From assembly GCA_910585255.1 (NCBI GenBank), contig CAJUEI010000207.1:1-6322 (forward strand): a stretch of DNA of 6,322 nucleotides, in the 5' to 3' direction. This DNA comes from an uncultured Lachnospiraceae bacterium. GTDB taxonomy: Bacteria > Bacillota > Clostridia > Lachnospirales > Lachnospiraceae. The translations under genes and the position numbers were made by a program. The notes under the pieces were generated by a model. The model did no database searches, had not been told where the DNA came from, and saw only the letters and a program-made list of their open reading frames with translations. Below, one piece after another: positions 1 to 6,196 of the stretch; the first letter of the stretch is position 1, and the number at the start of each line of letters is the position of its first letter.

Positions 1-1
1 C

Positions 2-1141
2 CGCCTTGCTGATCTCCTCCTTCAGAGGACAAGCCGCCGCCAGCTCGTCATAGATGGAAGAACAAATAATCAGCACGAAGAATTAACCAGTACCATTGTT
101 CAGGTATCTTCCGAAACAGAGGAAGTCTATCAAAAAATTGAAGCAGAACAAAAGGAACTGACTACCATTAAAGAACTTTCCAACCAGACAATTGAAATCT
201 CTACCGAAATGCAGAACGATATGAATGAATTGCTAAAAGTAATCAACCGTATGACAGAGGTTATCTCTGTCATCAATTCCATCTCTCTGCAGACCAATCT
301 CTTATCTTTAAATGCTTCTATTGAAGCCTCCCGAGCAGGCGAAGCAGGCAGAGGTTTTGCTGTAGTAGCAGGAGAAATCCGTGAATTGGCAGAAGAAACA
401 CAAGAACTAACCAAAAGCATGAGCGACTTTGTAGATGGTATTAAAAGTGCTTCCCAAAAAAGTATGGACAGTGCCCAGCATACTATTCAGGCATTAGAAA
501 CCATGACAATAAAAATAGGAAATGTCTGGACAATCAATGACGAAAATCAAGGGCATGTTTCCAAAGTCAACGAATCTATCCGCTCCATTGCAGCAGTCAG
601 CCAGGAAATCAGCAGCTCTATGAATGAAATGGAAAATCAGCTTAGAAACAGCACCAATATTATGCATCAGGTCGGACAAGAATTAAAAAATGCAACGAAA
701 CCAGTTGTCGAAATTGAAAAAACATTAGACGAAACCATTAAACAAATGGGAAGTATGACAACAGATGCATTTTTCCATTTAGAAAACTCCGAATTTGCCC
801 AATATGTCAGCAATGCGATTAGTGCACACCAAACTTGGCTGAATCATTTAAAAAGAATGATAGTAGAACAGACCATTCTTCCTCTACAATTAGACTCTAG
901 CAAATGTGGTTTCGGTCATTTTTATTATGCTCTGACACCTAGCATACCTGCTGTCTTACCTATTTGGAATGAATTAGGCACCAAACATAAACGCTTCCAC
1001 AAATACGGTTCTGAAGTAATCTATGCATTAAATAACAATGATTATAGAAAAGCGGAACAGATCTATCAAGAAGCAGAGGCTTATTCAAGAGAACTAATCT
1101 CCGATTTACAGAAAATTCTTCAACTTGCAAATAAACAATAA
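2..1141 (+). CDS. Soluble-type methyl-accepting chemotaxis protein with C-terminal CZB zinc-binding domain, 5'-truncated
   Basis: This is the C-terminal part of a chemoreceptor that would control CheA kinase through a coiled-coil signalling domain. The frame is open to the window edge, so the N-terminus is missing; the first ATG inside it (209) lies within the signalling helices and is unlikely to be the true start. Numbering from that Met, the hairpin tip is at 38-63, with GEAGRGFAVVAGEIRELAEE close to the MCP consensus (Ser41 and Gly55 replace the usual Ala and Asp). A CZB domain follows at about 190-305. Its expected zinc ligands are all visible: His207 (AHQTW), Cys233 (KCGFGHFYY), His260 and His264 (HKRFH). 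In the family, CZB domains bind zinc and can sense zinc or hypochlorous acid, as in TlpD and DgcZ. No membrane segment is seen in the part present. Family call is firm; ligand is inferred. The first ~55 bases may not belong to the gene. Confidence 0.93.
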   Translation, partial: RLADLLLQRTSRRQLVIDGRTNNQHEELTSTIVQVSSETEEVYQKIEAEQKELTTIKELSNQTIEISTEMQNDMNELLKVINRMTEVISVINSISLQTNLLSLNASIEASRAGEAGRGFAVVAGEIRELAEETQELTKSMSDFVDGIKSASQKSMDSAQHTIQALETMTIKIGNVWTINDENQGHVSKVNESIRSIAAVSQEISSSMNEMENQLRNSTNIMHQVGQELKNATKPVVEIEKTLDETIKQMGSMTTDAFFHLENSEFAQYVSNAISAHQTWLNHLKRMIVEQTILPLQLDSSKCGFGHFYYALTPSIPAVLPIWNELGTKHKRFHKYGSEVIYALNNNDYRKAEQIYQEAEAYSRELISDLQKILQLANKQ

Positions 1142-1325
1142 ACATTCTATTTCTAAACCTTTTCGGTCAAAGGAAATTCGGAATCCGCTCCGCTACTTCC
1201 TCATCATCCTATGCTGCTATCGCAGCTTGTCAGATGGGGCTTGCACCCCACCTGACACAAGAAAGTCCTCCAACTCACCGCTTTCACCTTCATGGCTTAG
1301 AAGCGTGGGACTTCCTTGATAGGTT
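1142..1325. repeat. Structured non-coding segment with three tandem hairpins; possible IS200/IS605 end or omega-RNA-like remnant
   Basis: No gene is seen between the chemoreceptor stop and the terminator. Three hairpins follow one another. The first is GCTGC/GCAGC (1213-1226, loop TATC). The second is at 1229-1256, with arms GTCAG-A-TGGGG and CCCCA-C-CTGAC, 10 pairs and one mismatch around a 6-nt loop. The third is at 1259-1317: an outer stem 1259-1268 with 1308-1317 (9 of 10 pairs) enclosing an inner stem 1276-1283 with 1301-1307. None is followed by a U-run on either strand, so these are not simple terminators. The dense secondary structure ending in CGTGGGACTTCC is reminiscent of the right ends of IS200/IS605-type transposons, which encode TnpB guide RNA. 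No TnpA or TnpB coding sequence is present, so this would be a solo end or decayed copy. The identification is a guess from style; the hairpins themselves are directly visible. Confidence 0.4.
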
Positions 1326-1371
1326 AAAAAGAGCAGAACTGACAGATTGATCCGCCAGTCCTGCTCTTTTT
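1326..1371. terminator. Bidirectional intrinsic terminator between convergent genes
   Basis: AAAAAGAGCAG (1326-1336) pairs perfectly with CTGCTCTTTTT (1361-1371). An inner ACTG/CAGT match extends the stem past one mismatch. The U-run is present on both strands, so it can stop transcription of the chemoreceptor side (+) and of the aldo/keto reductase operon (-). The reductase stop codon (1373-1371) shares its last base with the T-run. Confidence 0.9.
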
Positions 1372-2504
1372 TATTCATCCTGTTCCAAATCTCCCAACTC
1401 TTTTGCCGCCTGTTCCAAATCCTTTCGAATAGACAACGCCTGCGGACAAACCGTTTCACATTTCCCACACTTCTGGCATTGATTTGCTTTTGCCTTTTCC
1501 TCCGTCATCCGATAACGCTGCTTTGCTCTCTCTTTATTTCCATACATTGCGTATTCATTCCAGATAGAAAAATTCCTTGGAATATCCACTCCAAACGGAC
1601 AAGGCATACAATATTCACACCCTGTACAGCCATTCTTTACTCTCTTTTTTATCCCATCTGCTACCTGCTCCACTGCCTTTTCTTCTTCCTTAGAAAGCGG
1701 CTGAAATTTAGAAAATGTCTCCAAATTGTCCAATAGCTGCTGATAAGCCGACATCCCGCTTAGAATCACCTTCACATTAGAATGAGACCCTACCCATCTA
1801 AGTGCCCAGGAAGCCATAGAAGCCTTTGGATTCTCTTTTCGCAGAACTGCAGCCAGATCCTCTGGCAAATCCCCCAAAAGTCCGCCTTTCACCGGCTCCA
1901 TTACTACCATAGGAATTCCCAATTTTTCAGCAAGAGCATACCCCTTATCTCCTGCCTGTTCTTCCCGATCCATATAGTTATACTGAATCTGACAAAAATC
2001 CCACTTCCGACTTGACACAATCTTTTCAAAAACAGCATATTCATCATGAAAAGAAAAACCCAAATAGCGGATTTTCCCCTGTGCTTTCCATTCTTCACAC
2101 AGCGAAAGAATTCCCGTTTCTTCTACTTTTTTCCATCTCTCTTGATTTAAAGCATGGAGCAGATAAAAATCCACATAGTCTACCTGAAGCTTTGCCATCT
2201 GCTCTTCTAATACCTCTTTTGCCTCCTCCTTAGAATGAACCTTCCAAATCGGCATCTTTGTAGCAAGATAAAAAGAAGAACGAGGATATTTCTTTAACAC
2301 TCTTCCAACAAACGTTTCACTCTCTCCATTGTGATAAGGATATGCTGTATCAAAATAAGTAACACCTTCTGCAATCGCTTTATCTATCATCTGCTCCGCT
2401 TCTGTCTCTTCAATCGTTCCATCCGCCTTTAAAGGAAATCTCATACATCCAAATCCTAACATAGAAGGAGATACCCCAATATTTTTCATCTCTCGATATT
2501 CCAT
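1371..2504 (-). CDS. Aldo/keto reductase with C-terminal double [4Fe-4S] ferredoxin-like domain
   Basis: This 377-residue cytoplasmic oxidoreductase combines an aldo/keto reductase (AKR) barrel (about 1-285) with a ferredoxin-like tail. The catalytic tetrad of the AKR family is intact: Asp52 and Tyr57 (FDTAYPY), Lys83 (ATKMP) and His117 (LLHALN). The N-terminal GFGCMRFP is typical of the family. The tail has two cysteine clusters, C293-x2-C296-x2-C299-x2-C302-P and C343-x2-C346-x2-C349-x3-C353-P, enough to bind two [4Fe-4S] clusters. Members of this subgroup are common in anaerobic Clostridia and are annotated only as oxidoreductases; substrate and electron partner are not known from the sequence. 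The gene starts 1 nt after the flotillin stop (TAA-A-ATG) behind a weak AGAGG-type site, so it is probably translated by coupling. It is the last gene of the minus-strand operon and ends in the terminator. Confidence 0.95.
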   Translation of the reverse strand: MEYREMKNIGVSPSMLGFGCMRFPLKADGTIEETEAEQMIDKAIAEGVTYFDTAYPYHNGESETFVGRVLKKYPRSSFYLATKMPIWKVHSKEEAKEVLEEQMAKLQVDYVDFYLLHALNQERWKKVEETGILSLCEEWKAQGKIRYLGFSFHDEYAVFEKIVSSRKWDFCQIQYNYMDREEQAGDKGYALAEKLGIPMVVMEPVKGGLLGDLPEDLAAVLRKENPKASMASWALRWVGSHSNVKVILSGMSAYQQLLDNLETFSKFQPLSKEEEKAVEQVADGIKKRVKNGCTGCEYCMPCPFGVDIPRNFSIWNEYAMYGNKERAKQRYRMTEEKAKANQCQKCGKCETVCPQALSIRKDLEQAAKELGDLEQDE

Positions 2505-2505
2505 T

Positions 2506-4161
2506 TTATTCCGCCTCTCTATTTAAAAATCGATCTTCCTCGGCTGCCGCTATCACTGCATCTTTTACCGTATCTGGCACCTCTTCCACTCCAGTTACAT
2601 CCACATGAATATTTCGGGTAGTCTTTCCTTCAAATGTCTGTGCCCGCATTACTTCAGAAAGATCAAATCCAACTACATCCCTCATACAGTCCATAACTGC
2701 TTTCATCGATCCCGTTGTCATCCGTGCCACATCCACAGCACTTGCTCCGCTCTCTCCGCTTCCGCCGCCGATAATTGTAATATCGCCAATTTTTGCCAAC
2801 GGTTCCGACACCGCCCTTGCCACCTCCGGCAATTTCTCAATTACCATCTGCAGCTTACCGGCTTCATTCATCTTAGCAAGTGCTTCTGCCTTCTTCTCCA
2901 AAGCCTCTGCCTCCGCCATACCTTTTGCCCGAATCGAATCTGCCTCTGCCTTTCCTTGTGCTTCGATAATCGCTGCCCTTGCCTCTCCTTCTAATCGTAA
3001 CTTCTCCGCTTCTGCACTGGCATCTAACTTCTTTCTCTCCGCATCTGCCTCTGCCTTCTTAATCTCTTCAAACTTTCTAGCCTCTGCTTCTAACTTCTGC
3101 TTTGCCAAATCCGCTTCAGCCGGCTTAATCACCAACTCCTGCAGCTCCGCCTCTTTTCGTTCTGCCTTCTTCTTCGCAAGCTCAATATTTTTCTGCTCTG
3201 CCACAATCTGAATCTGAACCTGTGCCTCTGTTACTTCCTTTGCCCTCTGCTGCTTTAATACCTCAGCATCCATCTGCGTATCCGTAACCTTCTTCGCCAC
3301 AATATTTTCCTGAATCTTATAGGCAGCATCTGCCTCCGCCTTTTTCGTCTCCTGCTCCTTCTCATACTCAAACAACTTTAACTGCTTATTTTTACTTGCT
3401 TCGGCAATCTGTGTATCCGCCTCTAACTTCGCCGTTTCTCCAATCTTTCTTGCCTCTGCAGTTTTAATCTCCCGTTCTTTTGCCGCTTCTGCTGTCTGTA
3501 TATCCCGCTCCTTTGCTGCCTGTGCCTCAGCAATCGCTGCCTGTGCCTTTACCTTTGCAATCTGTTCTTTTCCAAGTGCTTCAATATAACCCTCATTATC
3601 CGAAATATCGTTAATTGTAAAAGAAGTCAATTCCAACCCCATCTCCGCTAACTGTGTACCAGCTACTTCCTGTACGGTATTGGCAAATTTTTCACGCCCA
3701 TTATAGATTTCTTCCACCGACATTCCAGAGACAATCTCACGAAGTTTTCCTTTACAGATCTCGGAAGCCTGCGTGCGAATATTTTCTACAGTTGTCTGTT
3801 CTTTTCCACAGTGAAACTGCTGTACTGCCGTCATAATACTGCTGGCATCATTCTTTACCTTTAATACTACCACACCTTCTGCATTAATCGGCACACCAAG
3901 AGACGTCTTCGTCTGCTTAATTTCTACCGGAATCATAATATTTTCTAATGTAATCGTATCCATCCGCTCTAAAATCGGAATTAAAACCGTACCGCCTCCA
4001 GTCACTACTTTCGCTTTTCCAACTCCGACAATTACCGCTGCCTTATCACTTGGAACCTTCTTCCAAGTCGATAAAATACAGACAACAATCAAAACCACAA
4101 GTGCAATTACTACAAGTGCCACCATACCCGCAGCTCCCAACGTACTAACTATACCTATCAT
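2506..4161 (-). CDS. floT: Flotillin-family protein (FloT/YuaG-like, SPFH domain)
   Basis: This is a 551-residue membrane scaffold of the flotillin family, which in Bacillus oligomerises in ordered membrane domains and affects membrane fluidity, cell-wall synthesis and signalling. The start at 4161 is chosen because CCTCCT at 4171-4176 gives an AGGAGG site 9 nt upstream; the longer frame from 4197 would add a basic stretch (CGRTRRRRR) that is really the end of nfeD read in another frame. Residues 11-31 form one hydrophobic segment, followed by Trp-Lys-Lys and an SPFH/PHB domain at about 33-186. A long Ala/Glu/Lys-rich coiled coil runs from about 197 to 440 with many AEA repeats, the flotillin hallmark. 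The C-terminal region (440-551) includes the Gly-rich IIGGGSGESG. It is slightly longer than the 509 residues known for B. subtilis YuaG. Its neighbour is the NfeD-like gene, the standard partner. The family call is firm. Confidence 0.96.
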   Translation of the reverse strand: MIGIVSTLGAAGMVALVVIALVVLIVVCILSTWKKVPSDKAAVIVGVGKAKVVTGGGTVLIPILERMDTITLENIMIPVEIKQTKTSLGVPINAEGVVVLKVKNDASSIMTAVQQFHCGKEQTTVENIRTQASEICKGKLREIVSGMSVEEIYNGREKFANTVQEVAGTQLAEMGLELTSFTINDISDNEGYIEALGKEQIAKVKAQAAIAEAQAAKERDIQTAEAAKEREIKTAEARKIGETAKLEADTQIAEASKNKQLKLFEYEKEQETKKAEADAAYKIQENIVAKKVTDTQMDAEVLKQQRAKEVTEAQVQIQIVAEQKNIELAKKKAERKEAELQELVIKPAEADLAKQKLEAEARKFEEIKKAEADAERKKLDASAEAEKLRLEGEARAAIIEAQGKAEADSIRAKGMAEAEALEKKAEALAKMNEAGKLQMVIEKLPEVARAVSEPLAKIGDITIIGGGSGESGASAVDVARMTTGSMKAVMDCMRDVVGFDLSEVMRAQTFEGKTTRNIHVDVTGVEEVPDTVKDAVIAAAEEDRFLNREAE

Positions 4162-4739
4162 CCTTCTTCTCCTCCTAGTTCTTCCACATAACAGCATCGC
4201 TTTTCTTCCAACACATCTATAATTCTCACCTGCATCCCAAGCGGCATACAGTTCTGATGCCTTTCCAATTCTTCCTCCGTTGCTGCTGCCATATAAGTAA
4301 TCGCCGCCCCTGTACTATCCGTTGTACGAATCGTTCCGCAGTGCTCCTTTGTAATCTGCAGAATCAAAACTCCGTCTTTTCCGATTAAATCCTGAAAATC
4401 ATGACTTTCCACCTCATCCCGGTTACGGCTCAAAGGCAAAAATACAAACCGATACATAACAGCATATCCAAGCAGCCCGCTTCCCACTGCAATCAGAAGC
4501 ACAACCGCCAGTGCAATCCTCCCCAAAAGTACTTTTCCAAATATGCCGAATATCCCGACAGCCAGCATAAAACACATAAAATTAAAAGGAAAAAATGTAT
4601 TGGCAAGTCCCCCGTCTCCGTCAAAATTCAAATCCGCTACCCCATCCAGTCCGTCAAAAAAGCCGGCAATCAGATTTAAACACGGCAGAGCAAATCCCAA
4701 TATTAAACAAACCTGAAACAAGATATCGAATTTTTCCAT
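4158..4739 (-). CDS. NfeD-like membrane protein (YuaF type), flotillin partner
   Basis: This 193-residue protein matches the short NfeD class (NfeD1b, as B. subtilis YuaF) that lacks the ClpP-like protease domain and is encoded next to flotillin. Hydrophobic segments lie at about 6-28, 48-68 and 70-96. A soluble C-terminal domain (about 110-190, with DLIGKDGVLIL and GMQVRIIDVLEE) fits the OB-fold seen in this family. Between the first two membrane segments is an Asp-rich loop (29-44) containing D-L-N-F-D-G-D. The ATG at 4739 is preferred over the upstream TTG at 4766 because AAAGGAGG (4752-4745) sits 5 nt before it. The gene begins 32 nt after the DUF1015 stop and ends in an ATGA overlap with flotillin, so the two products are probably made together. 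Sequence in this family is poorly conserved, so context carries much of the call. Confidence 0.88.
   Translation of the reverse strand: MEKFDILFQVCLILGFALPCLNLIAGFFDGLDGVADLNFDGDGGLANTFFPFNFMCFMLAVGIFGIFGKVLLGRIALAVVLLIAVGSGLLGYAVMYRFVFLPLSRNRDEVESHDFQDLIGKDGVLILQITKEHCGTIRTTDSTGAAITYMAAATEEELERHQNCMPLGMQVRIIDVLEEKRCCYVEELGGEEG
4171..4176 (-). promoter_or_regulatory. Ribosome binding site of the flotillin gene, inside the nfeD-like coding region
   Basis: AGGAGG on the minus strand, 9 nt before the flotillin ATG, lies within the last codons of the NfeD-like gene (Leu-Gly-Gly). Together with the ATGA stop/start overlap (4161-4158) it fixes the flotillin start and implies translational coupling. 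Confidence 0.8.
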
Positions 4740-4744
4740 AAGTT

Positions 4745-4752
4745 CCTCCTTT
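4745..4752 (-). promoter_or_regulatory. Ribosome binding site of the NfeD-like gene
   Basis: AAAGGAGG on the minus strand, 5 nt before the ATG at 4739, is a near-perfect Shine-Dalgarno sequence. It decides the start in favour of this ATG over the in-frame TTG 27 nt upstream, which lies before the site. Confidence 0.85.
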
Positions 4753-4771
4753 CCCAATCTTCTCAAACACG

Positions 4772-6013
4772 CTATCCATCCAGCCGATGAATAAACAATC
4801 CGCTCCTTAACTTCGGCTCAAACCAAGTAGACTTTGGAGGCATTAAAAGCTGTGCGTCCGCCACATCAAACAACTGTCCAATCGAAGTAGGATACATAGA
4901 AAAAGCAACTCTCATATCCGTCTTTACTCGTCTCTCTAACTCCTCTAATCCGCGAATTCCTCCTACAAAATCGATCCTTTTATCGGTCTTAGGATCTCCG
5001 ATTCCCAATAGAGGAGCCAACAATGTATTCTGCAGAATCGAAACATCCAATCCCTCCACCGGATGATTGACACAGATCTCCGGTTTTGCCTCCAGCCGAT
5101 ACCAAATGCCGTCCAAATACATTCCCATCTCATGTACCTTTCCCGGTGCATAAGGCTTTTCTCCCACTGCTTCTACAACATATGACTCCGCCACTTTCTC
5201 CAAAAACTCTGTTGTCGAATACCCATTCAAATCCTTTACTACCCGATTGTAGTCCATAATCAAAAGCTGATCATCTGGAAACAGCACAGAAAGAAAATAG
5301 TTAAATTCCTCCTGTCCCGTATAATCCGGGTGTTTCTCTCTTCGCTGTAACCCAACCTTTACCGCCGAAGCTGCCCGATGATGTCCGTCTGCAATATAGA
5401 TCGCATCAATAGCAGCAAATGTATCCCGAATCAACGCAATTTTCTCTGCTTCCTCTACCTTCCATACCATATGTCCAATCCCGTCATCAGAAACAAACTG
5501 ATACAAGGGAGTTTCCTTTTTCACCTGATCCATCACCGCATTTAATACCGGTTGGGAGCGATAAGCTAAAAAGATCGGTCCGGTCTGTGCATTACAGGTA
5601 TCCACATGGCGAATCCGATCCGCTTCCTTATCTGCTCTGGTATTCTCATGCTTTTTAATCACCTGATTCTGATAGTCATCAATAGAAGCACAAGCCACAA
5701 TCCCAGTCTGGCTCCTATCATTCATAGTAAGCTGATAGAGAAAATAGCACTCCTGCTTCTCTTCTAGAAAAGTTCCGTCTGCTATTCGCTCCTCTAACAG
5801 TTCTTTTGCTTTTTGGTACACTCTCTCTTCATAGATATCCACACTGTCATCAAACTGTGTCTCAGCCCGATCAATCGCTAGAAAAGAAAGTGGTTCTTTC
5901 TTAACCTCCTCACAGGCTTCCTTTCGATTATAAACATCATATGGCAGAGCAGCTACCCGGCTTGCCAGTTCTGAATTTGGACGTATACAAAAAAATGGTT
6001 TTATAATTGCCAT
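4772..6013 (-). CDS. DUF1015 family protein (ParB-like/SerK-like motif), possible serine-kinase relative
   Basis: This 413-residue soluble protein is recognised as DUF1015 by three conserved blocks: the N-terminal RVAALPYDVYN (19-29), HENTR with nearby Lys129, Asp132-Arg133 and His136 (122-136), and YIADGHHRAASA (206-217). Family length is about 400 residues, so it appears complete. No membrane segment or signal peptide is seen. The function is not established. The DGHHR block resembles the signature of ParB-fold free-serine kinases such as archaeal SerK, and from memory DUF1015 genes in Clostridia often sit beside serine biosynthesis genes serA/serC; a role in serine or phosphoserine handling is therefore an inference. 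Here no ser gene is in view, and it is instead the first gene of the operon with NfeD and flotillin. The ATG at 6013 follows an AAGG-TAGG site at 6024-6017 and is well supported. Confidence 0.9.
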   Translation of the reverse strand: MAIIKPFFCIRPNSELASRVAALPYDVYNRKEACEEVKKEPLSFLAIDRAETQFDDSVDIYEERVYQKAKELLEERIADGTFLEEKQECYFLYQLTMNDRSQTGIVACASIDDYQNQVIKKHENTRADKEADRIRHVDTCNAQTGPIFLAYRSQPVLNAVMDQVKKETPLYQFVSDDGIGHMVWKVEEAEKIALIRDTFAAIDAIYIADGHHRAASAVKVGLQRREKHPDYTGQEEFNYFLSVLFPDDQLLIMDYNRVVKDLNGYSTTEFLEKVAESYVVEAVGEKPYAPGKVHEMGMYLDGIWYRLEAKPEICVNHPVEGLDVSILQNTLLAPLLGIGDPKTDKRIDFVGGIRGLEELERRVKTDMRVAFSMYPTSIGQLFDVADAQLLMPPKSTWFEPKLRSGLFIHRLDG

Positions 6014-6023
6014 ATTCCTACCT

Positions 6024-6048
6024 TATGTACAATTTTTGTCTATGTACA
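6024..6048. promoter_or_regulatory. Direct repeat TATGTACA x2 in the operon leader
   Basis: TATGTACA occurs at 6024-6031 and again at 6041-6048, 17 nt apart, each containing the self-complementary TGTACA. The proximal copy abuts the ribosome binding site of the DUF1015 gene. The spacing and position would suit a regulator binding site, but no regulator can be named. Confidence 0.35.
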
Positions 6049-6061
6049 CTTATCCTTTCTC

Positions 6062-6078
6062 AACAAAATCATTTTGTT
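6062..6078. promoter_or_regulatory. 17-nt palindrome, candidate operator of the DUF1015-NfeD-flotillin operon
   Basis: AACAAAAT-C-ATTTTGTT is a perfect inverted repeat with 8-nt arms around one base. It lies about 50-65 bases upstream of the DUF1015 start and just downstream of the candidate -10 element, a position from which a bound repressor could block transcription. There is no U-run, so it is not a terminator. Confidence 0.4.
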
Positions 6079-6093
6079 TGTTTTCTATATTCT

Positions 6094-6122
6094 AATTTAC
6101 CATATTTTTAATAAAACCACAA
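6094..6122 (-). promoter_or_regulatory. Candidate sigma-A promoter with extended -10 for the minus-strand operon
   Basis: On the minus strand TTGTGG (6122-6117) is followed 17 nt later by TAAATT (6099-6094), preceded by TG at the extended -10 position. The match is moderate (3 of 6 at -35 and 4 of 6 at -10), but the spacing is ideal and the region is the only sizeable gap upstream of the operon. A start near 6087 would give a leader of about 70 nt. Confidence 0.35.
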
Positions 6123-6167
6123 CTTCTAAATTAACAGAAAAATCCCCAAATCCTGCTAAATTAAAAG

Positions 6168-6196
6168 AAAAAATAAAAAACGTTCCAAAGAGAACG
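6168..6196 (-). terminator. Short hairpin plus U-run ending the upstream minus-strand unit
   Basis: CGTTC (6181-6185) pairs with GAACG (6192-6196) around a 6-nt loop. On the minus strand this is followed directly by six T, an A and six more T (6180-6168). The stem is only 5 bp, so strength is uncertain. It would end whatever transcript comes in from beyond the right edge, and insulate the flotillin operon. Confidence 0.5.

Noticed and set aside
1217..1468. Open frame on the minus strand overlapping the reductase 3' end and the hairpin region
   Set aside because: It reads the reductase coding region in a shifted frame and then the hairpins; no domain is recognisable and the bidirectional terminator lies inside it.
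2605..2994. Long plus-strand open frame across from the flotillin coiled coil
   Set aside because: It is the antisense of Ala/Glu-rich codons, giving a Cys/His/Ser-rich composition with no family resemblance.
2900..3560. Repetitive DNA in the middle of the flotillin gene (recurring tctgcc/cttctgc units)
   Set aside because: It is explained by the Ala-Glu-Ala repeats of the flotillin coiled coil, not by a tandem DNA repeat or CRISPR array; unit spacing is irregular.
4162..4197. Longer flotillin N-terminus from 4197
   Set aside because: The added residues (MLLCGRTRRRRR) come from reading the end of the nfeD-like gene in another frame; the AGGAGG site points to the ATG at 4161.
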